Notes: a model not told the origin generated them from the letters alone. A DNA stretch of 64,000 bases from Helcococcus kunzii ATCC 51366 (GCF_000245755.1 NZ_JH601088.1:1616111-1680110); one strand, 5' to 3'. Shown: positions 1 through 10,642, counted from the first letter of the stretch. Numbers and translations: made by a program.

Positions 1-3000
1 TTTCTGGGGCTTTTGGTTCTTCTTCCCTTGGAGTTTCTTCACCTGGTGTTTCTGGATCTTTTGGTTCTTCTTCAGATTTAGTTTCAGCCGGAACCAATGG
101 TATTAATGGAATTTCACACACTTTCTTAGTACCAATCGCTATTATCTTTTTAACAGGATCTTTTTCTATTACTTCTTCTCTTGATTGTTCTTTATTATCT
201 TCTACAGAAACAGTAGTTACTTTCTTGCCTACACTCCCTTCTTGTCTTGTTTCAGTTTTACCTGCTTCTAGATTAGAATCTTCAACAACCTCTACCTCAT
301 AAGGAATTTCACTTTCAATTATTACTTTTCCTTCTGTAGATTTAGTACCTACACGAATAATATGTTTAATAGGTTCTTCATTTGTTTTTTCTTCTAGTAC
401 TTTTGCTTCACCTTCAGGTTTACCATTAACTATATTTTGTTCATATTTTGTAGTCTTGTTTCCTGGTTTACCTTCTTGTTCTACAACTGATCTACCTTTT
501 TCTAAAGTGTCATCTTCGATAACTTCTACTTCAAATGGTATTTCAGTAGTTACTTCATATTCATATTTTCCTGTAAGATCTTTTGTACCTACAACAATTA
601 TTTGTTTAGCTTTTGTTACAACTTCTTCTACAGTTTGTTCTACTTTACCAGTTTCAGGATTATATTTGTCAACAACCTTAGTTTCTACCTTACCAGGTAT
701 TAATTCTCCAGTTTCAACTACACCCTTATCCTTAGTATCATCGTAAACATATTCAATTTCTACTTCTACATCTTTTGAATAGTTGTTTTCAGGAGTCTCA
801 ACTTTTCTGCCAATTTCAATTATATGTTTTTTAGGTTCTACTCTTTTATCTTTAAGTTCAGTTTCAGTCATTTCTCCATCAGGTTGACCATTTTTGATGT
901 TTTGTTTAAATTCAATAGTATATGATCCTTTTTCACCTTTTTGTATTTCTTTACTTGTACCTGCAGGTAGATCATCATTATATCTAACTTCTACTTCAAA
1001 TGGTATATCGAAGTCTTTAGTATGTTTTACTTCACCTGTGAAATCTTCATCACCCACTAGAATAACTGCATTCTTAGCTTCTCTAGTAGTTTTATATTCA
1101 GACACTTCGGTTACTTGAGAGTTTACTATAGTGATTGTTCTCTCTTTTAGACCACTTTCACCTTTTTGTTGAACTCCATCTACTTCAGCATATTTCCATT
1201 CACCTTTCTTAAGTGATGGATCTTTTCTTACTTCAATTTCAAATGGAATTGTTTCTGTTTCTTTGTATTGACCATCTGTTTGAGAACCTACTCTGATTTT
1301 TCTATTAACTGGTTCTTTTGTTACTGTAGTCTTACCATAGCTTGGTTCCCCAGCTTCACCATTTGTGATTGCTCTTGTGACCTTAGTTTCTTGTTCACCA
1401 AGTTCACCCTTTTGGTCTTCTACAACTTCACCTGGTTTTAGGCTTGAATCAACTGTTACTTCTGTTTCAAATGGAATTGGATCTTTGTCCACATATTCCA
1501 CTGTGCCAGTAAAATCAGCATTACCTACTTCGATAATTTCTTTAACTGGTGCTTTTGTTTGTTTTGGTTCAGAAGTATTGGTTACTTTTGAGTTTTCAAT
1601 AGTAATTGTGTATTCTTCTTCACCTTCCACACCTTTTTGAACTACCTTATATTCGCCTTTTGGAAGCTCTGGGTTTACTCTTACTTCTACTTCAAATGGT
1701 TTTTTGCTTGTGTAAGTGTGTGTACCATTAGTTGTTCCTGGGCCAACTTCTACAATTCTCTTAACCGGATCCTTGGTTTGTTTAGTTTCCCCTTCTACTG
1801 ACTCAGTAACTTGACCATTTACAATTGTATGAGTAACTAGTGTTTCTTTTTCACCAAGTTTACCTTCTTGTACTACTTTTACTTCACCTGGTTTTAATTC
1901 ATTGTTAACTTTGTATTCTGTTTCAAATTCAATAGCTTCAGTCTTAGTTGTTTTGAATTCACCTGTGAAGTCTTTGTTACCAACTTTGATAACTGCATCA
2001 ACTGGTTTAGTCTCTACAGTCTTTGGTTCCCCAACAACTTCAGAGTTTTTAATAGTCCAAGTAGTAATTCTTTCACCAACTCTACCTGGAGTTTCTTCTA
2101 CATATTTACCTGCTTCTAATTCAGGATCATATTGAATTGTGTATTTAAATGGTAGTTCTTCCTTGTGTTCTACTTTACCTTCGGTATTTCTACCAACTTT
2201 TATAACTCTATTAACAGGAGTTATATTTTGTTCATATTCACCCTCTTTAGTTTCAGTAACCACACCATCTTCAATAGTTAGAGTATTAGTTCTAGTTTTT
2301 TCACCAAGTTTACCTTCTTGTGAAACTTTTTGTTCGCCTGGTGCAATATTATCATCAAATTCAATAATTGTTTCAAATGGAACCGGAACTTTTTCTACCA
2401 CTTCATGAGTACCAGTATTTGTTCCCATACCAACATTGATGATAGCATCTTCAGATTCAACAATAACTTCTTTTGGTTCTCCAACAACTTCAGAATTTTT
2501 AATTGTCCATGTTGTTGTTTTAGTTCCAACCTTACCTGGTTTTACAATCTCGTATTCACCCTTCTTAAGTGTGTTTACTTCGTTTACCGTATATTTAAAT
2601 GGTAATTCTTCAACGTGTTTTACTTCCCCTTCAGTATTTCTACCTACTTTGATAATTTTCTTTGTAGGAGCTTTTGTTTGAGTAAATTCACCTTCTTCAG
2701 TATTTATAACCTTGCCATTTTCAATTGTTAGAGTTGTATTTCTTGTTTTTTCACCTGGTACACCTTCTTGACTTACTACTTGTTCACCTGGTGCTAGGCT
2801 GTCATCAAACTGAATTTCAACTTCAAATGGTACTTCAACTACTTCTTGAATTTCATGAGTTCCATTAGATTTTGCACCTATTCTGATTTTTCTATTTACT
2901 GGATCTTTAGTTTGAATAGTTTCTCCACGTACTTCTTCACCAGCTTCACCATTTTTGATTTCTCTAGTTACTTTGGTTTCTTGTTCACCAAGAACTCCAG

Positions 3001-6000
3001 CCTGATCTTCTACGATCTTATTTGGTTCTAGATTTGTATCAATTGTTACTTCGGTTTCAAATGGTACTGGGTCCTTGTCGATGTATTCAACCTTACCAGT
3101 GAAGTCTTCATCACCTACTAGGATTACAGCGTTTTTCGGTTCTTTAATTGTCTTATATTCTGACTCTTCAGTAACTAGTGAATTTTCAATAGTAACAGTT
3201 CTTTCTTTTAGACCATTTTCACCAGTTTGTTGAACACCGTCAACTTCAGCATATTTCCATTCACCTTTTTTAAGTGATGGATCTTTTTTAACTTCTGTTT
3301 TAAATGGAATTATCTCTGTTTCCTTATATCGTCCTTTTGTATTAGATCCAACTCTTATTTTTCTTGTTACCGGCTCTTTAGTACGCGTAGTCTCACCACG
3401 AACTTCTTCACCAGCTTCACCATTTTTAATTTTTCTTGTTACTTTAGTTTCTTGTTCACCAAGTTTACCAGCTTGATCTACTTCTATAACATTTGGTGCA
3501 AGACTTGGATCAACTGTTACTTCAGTTTCGAAAGGTATCGGGTCTATGTCTACATATTCAAGGGTGCCTTCAAAGTCTTTGTTACCAACTTCTATAATAG
3601 CATATACTGGATCTTTTCTCTCTTCTTGAGTATCTACAATTTTAGAGTTCTCTATTGTCCAAGTAGTTTTTACTTCACCTGCTTGACCTTTTTGCTCTAC
3701 TCCATCAACTGTTTTATATCTCCATTCACCTTTAGGTAGTTCATTATTAACTTCTACTTTTACGTCAAATGGTACTTTTTCTGTATGCTCTATTCTATTA
3801 TTTGTACCAGAAGCTAAAAACTGTGCAGTTGCTTCTCGTGTACCAACATCTTGTCCATCTTCTAAATAATGAGCAGTTACAGGCACAGATATTATAGTTC
3901 CATCTAACTTATCTCCATCTTTTATATTAGGAATATTCGCTGTTACTATACCCGTTTTCTCATCAATTGATACAGTCCATTTGTTTCCTTTATTATCTGT
4001 GTACTCTGTATCCTCTATTGAGTATCTTGCTGGAGTTCTTGTATCCACTTCACCAGCTTTTTTTACTATAGGTGTAGAAGTTAGAGTTTCTCCTGCCTTA
4101 CCATTTTTGGCATCATATCTTGGTGGTAGGTTTTCTTTTTGCTTTATAACGAACGCTGCCCTTACTTCTTCAGTAAATTTTATCTCAGGATTTTTCTCTT
4201 CTACATAGTGGGCTGTGACAGGGACTACTAGCTTTTCACCACCGATAAAATCTTTTGCATCCTTTGGTTTTACAGTAACAATCCCTGATTCAGTATCGAT
4301 TGAAGCAGTCCATTCATTACCGTGGTCATCAGTATATGTGTCTTTTTCTATGGTGTATTCAACTGGTCGCCTTTTCTCTTGGTCTTCTGCTTTTATAGAA
4401 AGATGAGGTATAGAAGTTTCTGTTTCTGTAGGATATAAAACTTGTGAATAGTACTGTGGTATATTGTTGCCAGATTCTTTTACAATTAGTGAAACCTTAT
4501 GAACATCAACAGAACCGTTTGTATAGGTATATCTAATCGAGAACGGCATATAATCTAAAGCTTTTGCACTCTTAGGAGGTGTGATTTTAATCTCTGTTAT
4601 AGAATTATTACTCTCTATCTTCCATTGGTCCTCAGGTTCCTTGCCTTGGTTATATCTATCTAGAAAACTAGTATCAAGGCTGGCACTAGCATGCTTCCTA
4701 CCTACTGCGTCTGTAATGTCATCTGTTGATTCTTGAGTGTTATTCTTTATTATATAAGGAATCCCTGCCCTAACATATGACACTTCTGATGTCGATGCCT
4801 TTACTCCATCTTCATCAATATAGTCTTGGTCATGGTATTTGGTATCGTCAAGATTTAGACTGAATTCACCGATTAAGTTGTAGTGGTCGTAGCGTGCAAT
4901 ACCTTGTTTATCGATAACTACCTCTTTGCCCTTATGGCTGATGGTTTCTGCACCCGCACCTGTTGATATGTAGACTCCATATTCTCCTGTTGCCGCTTGA
5001 AATTCATCAGCTGTTCTTGGACGGGCAAAGAATTTTACCCTTAAATTTTGAAGCCCTGTATAGGATTTGTCTTTGTAGAAGATAGAGTCTTTGTTGACAG
5101 ACCCATCGTCATTTACAGCACCTTTTGGCATTTCGATGACAACCTTGTCTTGGTCGTTGATATGGGCACTGGCACCTGGGACCACTTGGCCCGTCTCTGG
5201 GTGATAGACTTGGCCGACTAGTCGCTCTCGAGCACTAGCATCAAGGTTTGATACTGTTACATTCGTTGATAAGGTTTGACCCTTGACAAATACTTTTTCA
5301 TTATGGCTGCCGGTTAAAGTTATCAGTGAAAGCTGGTCATTTTCATTTGGCCATGGGTTCACTGTAAAGCTAAAGGAACTGCTTTCTCCTTGGGTAGCTT
5401 TAATTGTCTGATTACTTGCATCTTTTGAATAGTTACCCTTCCATCCTATGGTAGTATTCTCGTTTTCGATACTGTTAATATGTTCAAGGTCTTTTACAGT
5501 AGCATAAAGGTTTAAATTTCTTTGAGTCCTAATGCCGTCTATTATTATTTCTGATTCAGCTTTATAATTAGCCTCTTTAAAGTCTCCCTTTTCTGCAATT
5601 TTTACTCCTACGTCATTTGAAGGTATATTTCCAGTATTAAGATAAGTTGCCATGTTACCAGTGTTAGTAAATACAAAATCAGTATAGGTTCTTTGACCCT
5701 GGTCTTTATCAAATTCAAATTCTATCCCCCACTTGGTTTTGTCTGGACTAGTTGCAGAGGGTTCCAGGGTTTTATAGCGGAAGCCGTCTTTGAAATCCAT
5801 GCTACGATCACTAGTACTAAATGTTGGACCATCACCTCTTGTCAATTGGGTGTCACGGTATTCGCCAACATTTTTCTCATCTTCTGCATAATTAGGCTCG
5901 CTAGTTTGAGCTTCAATATAGTTTATTGGTAAAAAACTTACAATCAAAGAAAAAGCTAAAAAAAAGCTTAACATTTTTCTTTTATTAATACTATCTTTTT

Positions 6001-6004
6001 TCAT
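1..6004 (-). CDS. Giant G5-domain surface adhesin, 3' end outside window
   Basis: The frame stays open from an ATG at 6004 to the window edge: 2001 codons and no stop. Residues 1-32 form a signal peptide ending near INYIEA. Residues ~33-530 are an unrecognised N-terminal region, probably ligand binding. Residues ~536-620 and ~621-720 are two Rib/alpha-like repeats (each has a YTDxxGNxW motif and VPVTAHY). From ~725 to ~1930 there are 16 tandem G5 or G5-like domains of 70-80 residues, each ending in a V-G motif such as KKIIKVG. A Pro/Glu-rich stretch follows, as expected before a wall anchor, but the anchor lies outside. G5 arrays are known in Gram-positive biofilm adhesins of the SasG/Aap type, where they bind zinc or glycans. 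Here G5 domains follow each other directly without E spacers. Function as an adhesin is inferred from architecture. Confidence 0.88.
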   Translation of the reverse strand, partial: MKKDSINKRKMLSFFLAFSLIVSFLPINYIEAQTSEPNYAEDEKNVGEYRDTQLTRGDGPTFSTSDRSMDFKDGFRYKTLEPSATSPDKTKWGIEFEFDKDQGQRTYTDFVFTNTGNMATYLNTGNIPSNDVGVKIAEKGDFKEANYKAESEIIIDGIRTQRNLNLYATVKDLEHINSIENENTTIGWKGNYSKDASNQTIKATQGESSSFSFTVNPWPNENDQLSLITLTGSHNEKVFVKGQTLSTNVTVSNLDASARERLVGQVYHPETGQVVPGASAHINDQDKVVIEMPKGAVNDDGSVNKDSIFYKDKSYTGLQNLRVKFFARPRTADEFQAATGEYGVYISTGAGAETISHKGKEVVIDKQGIARYDHYNLIGEFSLNLDDTKYHDQDYIDEDGVKASTSEVSYVRAGIPYIIKNNTQESTDDITDAVGRKHASASLDTSFLDRYNQGKEPEDQWKIESNNSITEIKITPPKSAKALDYMPFSIRYTYTNGSVDVHKVSLIVKESGNNIPQYYSQVLYPTETETSIPHLSIKAEDQEKRRPVEYTIEKDTYTDDHGNEWTASIDTESGIVTVKPKDAKDFIGGEKLVVPVTAHYVEEKNPEIKFTEEVRAAFVIKQKENLPPRYDAKNGKAGETLTSTPIVKKAGEVDTRTPARYSIEDTEYTDNKGNKWTVSIDEKTGIVTANIPNIKDGDKLDGTIISVPVTAHYLEDGQDVGTREATAQFLASGTNNRIEHTEKVPFDVKVEVNNELPKGEWRYKTVDGVEQKGQAGEVKTTWTIENSKIVDTQEERKDPVYAIIEVGNKDFEGTLEYVDIDPIPFETEVTVDPSLAPNVIEVDQAGKLGEQETKVTRKIKNGEAGEEVRGETTRTKEPVTRKIRVGSNTKGRYKETEIIPFKTEVKKDPSLKKGEWKYAEVDGVQQTGENGLKERTVTIENSLVTEESEYKTIKEPKNAVILVGDEDFTGKVEYIDKDPVPFETEVTIDTNLEPNKIVEDQAGVLGEQETKVTREIKNGEAGEEVRGETIQTKDPVNRKIRIGAKSNGTHEIQEVVEVPFEVEIQFDDSLAPGEQVVSQEGVPGEKTRNTTLTIENGKVINTEEGEFTQTKAPTKKIIKVGRNTEGEVKHVEELPFKYTVNEVNTLKKGEYEIVKPGKVGTKTTTWTIKNSEVVGEPKEVIVESEDAIINVGMGTNTGTHEVVEKVPVPFETIIEFDDNIAPGEQKVSQEGKLGEKTRTNTLTIEDGVVTETKEGEYEQNITPVNRVIKVGRNTEGKVEHKEELPFKYTIQYDPELEAGKYVEETPGRVGERITTWTIKNSEVVGEPKTVETKPVDAVIKVGNKDFTGEFKTTKTEAIEFETEYKVNNELKPGEVKVVQEGKLGEKETLVTHTIVNGQVTESVEGETKQTKDPVKRIVEVGPGTTNGTHTYTSKKPFEVEVRVNPELPKGEYKVVQKGVEGEEEYTITIENSKVTNTSEPKQTKAPVKEIIEVGNADFTGTVEYVDKDPIPFETEVTVDSSLKPGEVVEDQKGELGEQETKVTRAITNGEAGEPSYGKTTVTKEPVNRKIRVGSQTDGQYKETETIPFEIEVRKDPSLKKGEWKYAEVDGVQQKGESGLKERTITIVNSQVTEVSEYKTTREAKNAVILVGDEDFTGEVKHTKDFDIPFEVEVRYNDDLPAGTSKEIQKGEKGSYTIEFKQNIKNGQPDGEMTETELKDKRVEPKKHIIEIGRKVETPENNYSKDVEVEIEYVYDDTKDKGVVETGELIPGKVETKVVDKYNPETGKVEQTVEEVVTKAKQIIVVGTKDLTGKYEYEVTTEIPFEVEVIEDDTLEKGRSVVEQEGKPGNKTTKYEQNIVNGKPEGEAKVLEEKTNEEPIKHIIRVGTKSTEGKVIIESEIPYEVEVVEDSNLEAGKTETRQEGSVGKKVTTVSVEDNKEQSREEVIEKDPVKKIIAIGTKKVCEIPLIPLVPAETKSEEEPKDPETPGEETPREEEPKAPE
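1137..3600 (-). repeat. Long DNA-level repeats inside the G5 array
   Basis: Blocks at about 1137-1560 and 3180-3600 are almost the same at the DNA level, roughly 2.04 kb apart. Both encode the pair of G5 modules containing GEWKYAEVDGVQQ and KNAVILVGDEDFTG. Further G5 modules are similar in alternate pairs, for example the NTLTIE-type and TTWTIKNSEVVGEP-type modules at about 2050-2800. The array therefore grew by duplication of two-domain units. Such repeats make length variation by recombination likely and can cause assembly collapse. Confidence 0.75.
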
Positions 6005-6640
6005 TGTTTCTCCTTATATTTATTTTTTTCTTTGTCAAAGGTTTTATATTCCCCTTGTATAATAAAATCTTTTTACCTGTATAGTATTATATTATCTTAT
6101 AAAAAATTAATCTAATAAAACAATGATTAACTCTGTTTTATAAACATTGAAATTAAATATATTTACATTTTATATTTTATATTTTATATTTTTTAACAAT
6201 GTATTGAGTTTATACAATATCGAATGATTTTCACCTATAAAAATTAATATAATTATCTATTTTATAAGTAAAATAAGTAAATTACAATCTTATAATGTAT
6301 ATACCTATTTTTACTAACATAAAAATACAATAAATTAGCATATTTATTAATTTATTTTTTAATATATTAAATTGCATTTTATTAATTTTTTGTAATACTT
6401 TTATATTATATTAAAACAAGCATTTTGCTATTTATGTAACTATATTTTAATTATAACCTCAATATTATATATATAACTTTGTTCATTTTGTTGTAAATCT
6501 TGTGTAAATATGTCATAATATATTTTCAAAATAATGATAAATAAAACATAAAAATAATTTATTCATATGCCGATAAATATTCAATATCGCCGTTAATTAT
6601 TTTTAATTTATTTATCTATATAAATTTAAGGAGGATCTAG
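6005..6640. other. AT-rich divergent intergenic region between two adhesin genes
   Basis: I see no gene in these 636 bases. The region is very AT-rich and includes a short tandem repeat of TTTTATA-like units near 6167-6195. It must hold the promoters of both flanking adhesin genes. For the rightward gene a plausible promoter is TTGTAA at 6491-6496 and CATAAT at 6514-6519 with a 17-base gap. The ribosome binding site AAGGAGG is at 6628-6634. Confidence 0.5.
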
Positions 6641-9600
6641 ATGAGAAAAAAAATAACTCTTCTATTTTTAGCTTTAGTGCTAATTATAACAAGTCATGCC
6701 CCCCTGTCGGTGGCAGCAAGCTTAAGTAATTCTAACGGAACAGAAAATACTGATAATCATCCTTACATAGGATATCAAGAAGGTTCTACTGAACTTACTA
6801 ATAAACTTTATGTTGAAAAAAAAGGTGACCCAAGTGTTAGACGAATTGTTTATTGCTTTAATAAAGCGTTACACTGGCCAGACACAAAGGGAACTTTAGG
6901 AGATTTAGCTTATGAAAAGACTACTGGCAGTGTAGATCATTTTAAAGATGAAGTCCATACAAATTCTAAGTATAAAGGTCAAGAGTTAATTGATAAGTTA
7001 AAAATTGTATTGTTAAATGGTTATCCAAATGCCAATAAGATTCAAAACGCTCTAAATCTTACAAATGACCAAATGCAAAAAGTTACACAAATGGCTGTCT
7101 GGCATTTTACAGATAACGTGTACACAAGATTAGGACACTTTCAAAGTGTATCTGAGCTCGAAGCTCTAGCTCTTGCTACCCTGATTGAAATGGCAAAGCC
7201 TATTGCCAATGGTGAAAGTACTTTAGGAGCCGATGTTTTAAATCATTTTGAAAATGAACATAAAAAAACTCATCCTGATTATGTAAGACCTGAGTCTGTA
7301 GAAATGCCTGAAAACTCAACTCTTGACTTATATATACAAAATGGAGTTAAACAAGAAGATGGAAAGGGATACCAAAATCTTCTAGGTGCATTTTTAATCA
7401 ATTCAGATACAAAAGAAATAATCGAGATACCTAAAGATGAGAAACCTGTAGAAAGAAAAAAACTTACTCTTACAAAGTATAATTCTAATTATCAACAATT
7501 AGAAGGGGCAGAATTCGAGATATCAAAAGTTGATGAACCTAATAAAGTTATAACTACTGTAAAAAGTTCATCTAATGGTCCTGTTGAATTTGAACTTGAA
7601 GCAGGTTCCTATATACTAAATGAAACTGTTTCACCAAAAGGTTATCAAAAATTAACAGAGGTAAAATTCACTGTAGAAAATAATGGACGCATCACAATAG
7701 ATGATTACGGAAAATATGAAGATAACTCAAAACCTGATTCTTTTGAACTATCTACTATGAGTAATAATTTTTATATTACTGATAAAGAAAAACCAGAGCA
7801 ACCAGAAGAACCTGGTCATCCTGAAGAACCAACTCCTACAAACACAAAGGTAATAATTAGAAAATATGCAAAAGGAGACTATAAAAAGCTTCTTGAAGGT
7901 GCAGAACTGGAATTATATAAAATAAGTGATGATGAGAAAGAAGGCACACTTGTAGGAGGCTCAAGCTTTATATCAGATAACAAAGGTAAAGAATTTGAGC
8001 TAACTGACGGTTTTTATATATTAAAAGAAAAGAAAGCTCCAAAAGGCTATAAACTAGCTGATGATATAAACTTTGAAGTCAAAAACGGAAAAGTTCTTAT
8101 AGATGGTAAAGAAGCTCCAAAAGGAATTTCAAATCCATTCTCCTATGAAGCATACTCAGACTTCAATAATGACGGCGAAATGATTGCTAATAATCCTTAT
8201 GGGAAATTTTATTATGTGAAAAAAGAAGGACAAAACCAAGTTGTATATTGCTTTAACGCAACAAAACATGCTCCAGCTGAATCTTATGATGATGGAGATT
8301 CTATCACTTATGAACCTCAATATGGTGAAGTAAAATACAACAAGATTATAAACTCAGAAGAACTTTATAAATATGCTCAAAATCCTAGAATTGCATCCGC
8401 TGAATTAGCTACTAAAGTAACAAGAATTATCCACGCTGGATATCCAAACAATAAGGCTGGTATTCAAAATATAGGTCTAACAAATACCCAACTTCGTGCA
8501 GCAACCCAGCTTGCAATATACTACTATACAGACAGTGCTGATTTAACAGACGAAGGTCTTGAAAAACTAGGTGACGGCTTCCAACTATTAAAAGGTAATG
8601 GAGAAACAGAGTCTAAAATTAAAGATTATGCTAAAGCTTTAATAAACTATTCAAATTCCGACCAAGCACCTAGCGACCTATCTTATGACTTCTATGTAGC
8701 AAACAATGGACATTATCAAAACTTAATAGGTACAGCCTATGATTCAAGCGACCTACATTATGTAATTTCAATGGAAGACGAAGAAGATAAAGTTAAAGAA
8801 ACTAAGGTTTCATTTAGCAAAACTGATATCCTTGGAGAAGAATTAAAAGGTGCTACTTTACAAATTAAAGATAAGTCAAACAATGAAGTAATAAAAGAAT
8901 GGACTAGTGGTGACAAACCTGAAACTTTTAATTTCAAACCAGGTAAGTATGAATTTGTTGAAACTGCTGCTCCTAAGGGTTACAAGATCGCTACAGCTAT
9001 TGACTTTGAAATCACTACTGATGGCAAGGTTGTAGCTAATAAAGATAGTCTAAAAACTGAAGGTTCTGAAAATATCATAACAATGGTTGATGACTATGAA
9101 ACTATAGATAAATTGGTAATCAAAAAAGTATGGAAAGGAAAACCTGTAGATGACTTACCTATTTACTTCAGACTTCATAAAGGAGTTGAAGGCGGAGATA
9201 GTAGTATAGAAGATCCTACTGTACCAAGTAATTCATTAAATGGAAACCAAAATCCTATTAAGTATGAAAATAAAGATATCGTAATAGAAGGATTATCTTT
9301 ACCTACTATTAATCAATATGGTAACAAAGTTAAATACTCACTGACAGAAGTTACCTTAAAAGATAACCTATATACAAAATGGGAAAAGGCTGGATATGAA
9401 ACTGTAGTTGAGTCAAAAATTGAAGGCAACACATTAACATTCACAGTTACAAATAAAGAAAAAGAAACTAAAGAAACTAATGTATTCTTCAGCAAACAAG
9501 ATATCTTAGGTAAAGAACTAAAAGGTGCTAAACTACAAATCAAAGATAAAGAAACTGGTAAAGTAGTTAAAGAATGGATTAGTGGTGAAACTCCTCAAAC

Positions 9601-10051
9601 ATTTGGATTAAAACCAGGTAAATATGAATTTGTTGAAACTGCTGCTCCTAAAGGCTACAAGATTGCTACAGCTATTGACTTTGAAATCACTACTGATGGA
9701 CAAATCATAGCTAACAAGGAAAACTTAAAGACTGTTGGTTCAGCTAATATCTTAGTAATGATTGATGCATATGATATAGAGGAATCTGAAAAGGAAACTG
9801 AAAAAGAATCTGAAAAAGAATCTGAAAAAGAAACCGAAAAAGAATCTGAAAAAGAATCTGAAAAAGAATCTGAAAAAGAATCTGAAAAGGAATCTGGAAG
9901 CAAAAATCCAAAAAATAAAAATGGAAAAATCAAAAACCCTAAAACTGGTGATACCTTTAATATTATATATTATCTAGGAATATCAACATTAGCCATTTTC
10001 ATTTTATTAATCATTTCAAATAAGAATAAAAAAAATTCCTCTGAAAGATAA
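6641..10051 (+). CDS. Thioester-domain (TQXA) adhesin with Cna-B domains and sorting signal
   Basis: Signal peptide at residues 1-26. Two thioester domains are visible: the first has Cys72 in VYCFNKA and Gln150 in TQMAVWHF; the second has Cys537 in VYCFNAT and Gln623 in TQLAIYYY. In this family the Cys-Gln thioester binds host proteins covalently. Cna-B/SpaA-type domains lie at ~275-350, ~405-485, ~720-800, ~825-935 and ~945-1030, several with the ETxAPKGY motif that carries the isopeptide-bond Glu. A Ser-Glu-Lys-rich linker (~1047-1085) leads to a sorting signal NPKTGD, a hydrophobic helix and a basic tail. NPKTG differs from LPXTG at position 1, so the sortase class is uncertain. Strong AAGGAGG site before the ATG. 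Likely a wall-anchored host-binding adhesin or pilus-tip-like protein. Confidence 0.9.
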   Translation: MRKKITLLFLALVLIITSHAPLSVAASLSNSNGTENTDNHPYIGYQEGSTELTNKLYVEKKGDPSVRRIVYCFNKALHWPDTKGTLGDLAYEKTTGSVDHFKDEVHTNSKYKGQELIDKLKIVLLNGYPNANKIQNALNLTNDQMQKVTQMAVWHFTDNVYTRLGHFQSVSELEALALATLIEMAKPIANGESTLGADVLNHFENEHKKTHPDYVRPESVEMPENSTLDLYIQNGVKQEDGKGYQNLLGAFLINSDTKEIIEIPKDEKPVERKKLTLTKYNSNYQQLEGAEFEISKVDEPNKVITTVKSSSNGPVEFELEAGSYILNETVSPKGYQKLTEVKFTVENNGRITIDDYGKYEDNSKPDSFELSTMSNNFYITDKEKPEQPEEPGHPEEPTPTNTKVIIRKYAKGDYKKLLEGAELELYKISDDEKEGTLVGGSSFISDNKGKEFELTDGFYILKEKKAPKGYKLADDINFEVKNGKVLIDGKEAPKGISNPFSYEAYSDFNNDGEMIANNPYGKFYYVKKEGQNQVVYCFNATKHAPAESYDDGDSITYEPQYGEVKYNKIINSEELYKYAQNPRIASAELATKVTRIIHAGYPNNKAGIQNIGLTNTQLRAATQLAIYYYTDSADLTDEGLEKLGDGFQLLKGNGETESKIKDYAKALINYSNSDQAPSDLSYDFYVANNGHYQNLIGTAYDSSDLHYVISMEDEEDKVKETKVSFSKTDILGEELKGATLQIKDKSNNEVIKEWTSGDKPETFNFKPGKYEFVETAAPKGYKIATAIDFEITTDGKVVANKDSLKTEGSENIITMVDDYETIDKLVIKKVWKGKPVDDLPIYFRLHKGVEGGDSSIEDPTVPSNSLNGNQNPIKYENKDIVIEGLSLPTINQYGNKVKYSLTEVTLKDNLYTKWEKAGYETVVESKIEGNTLTFTVTNKEKETKETNVFFSKQDILGKELKGAKLQIKDKETGKVVKEWISGETPQTFGLKPGKYEFVETAAPKGYKIATAIDFEITTDGQIIANKENLKTVGSANILVMIDAYDIEESEKETEKESEKESEKETEKESEKESEKESEKESEKESGSKNPKNKNGKIKNPKTGDTFNIIYYLGISTLAIFILLIISNKNKKNSSER
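8800..9775 (+). repeat. Duplicated Cna-B domain coding units
   Basis: The segments at about 8812-9090 and 9478-9765 encode near-identical Cna-B domains (FSKxDILGxELKGAxLQIKDK and EFVETAAPKGYKIA in both). They are also closely similar at the DNA level, about 660 bp apart, separated by a different, longer Cna-B domain. Confidence 0.7.
9780..9895 (+). repeat. Short tandem repeat encoding ESEKE/ETEKE linker
   Basis: GAATCTGAAAAA-type 12-base units repeat about nine times and encode Glu-Ser-Glu-Lys or Glu-Thr-Glu-Lys tetrapeptides. This is the wall-spanning linker before the NPKTG sorting signal. In-frame length variation by slippage is expected, since the unit is a multiple of three. Confidence 0.8.
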
Positions 10052-10120
10052 TAAATAATGAAAAAAAGCAACTGTATTAATGAAGTGAACCCGTAAACAC
10101 GGACTAAATTTAATATTTAT

Positions 10121-10642
10121 TTATGCGGATTGTAACCTGTATTTTACAGGGGACAATCCGTTTAATTTTTCTTTTATTCTATCGATATTATACCAACGTA
10201 TATATTCTTCAATCTCAATTTTTAAATGTTGATAACTCTTAAATTTTTCACCATAAAACATTTCTTGTTTTAACAAACCAAAGAAATTTTCCATTGGCGA
10301 ATTGTCTAGACAATTAACCTTTCTAGACATGCTCTGCTTGATACCTCTATTTTTACGTTTTTCAATCCACGAATTATGTTGATAATGAAATCCTTGATCT
10401 GAATGAATAACTAAATCTTCTAATATTTCAAACTTATTTAAAGCTTCATCTAATGCCTTATTTGTGAATTGTATGTTGGTTTTTTTGCTTATTGAATATG
10501 ATATTATTTCTCCATTAAAAACGTCTAAAATTGGTGATAGATACAGTTTGTCTTCCTTTCCATCCAATCTAAATTCAGTTACATCTGTTAACCATACTTT
10601 CTTCTTCATATTTTTTTGTCCAAGATGCGACCATTGAAGCAT
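10121..10642 (-). pseudogene. IS3-family transposase orfB, N-terminally truncated (DDE domain only)
   Basis: The reading frame encodes an rve integrase core with the first Asp in WLTDVTEF, the second in VIHSDQG and the Glu in DNSPMENFFGLLKQEMF. It matches the C-terminal 160 or so residues of IS150-type OrfB (usually about 280). The N-terminal HTH_21 part is absent. The first codons overlap the end of orfA in another frame and are not native orfB sequence: similarity begins at about KKKVWLTDVTEF. This is the product of an internal deletion, and the enzyme is presumably inactive. Confidence 0.85.

Noticed and set aside
456..4406. Many plus-strand frames opposite the G5 adhesin
   Set aside because: Ser/Thr/Phe-rich shadows of the repeated coding sequence on the other strand.
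9655..9933. Minus-strand frame with SDSF repeats
   Set aside because: Antisense image of the ESEKE linker of the thioester adhesin.
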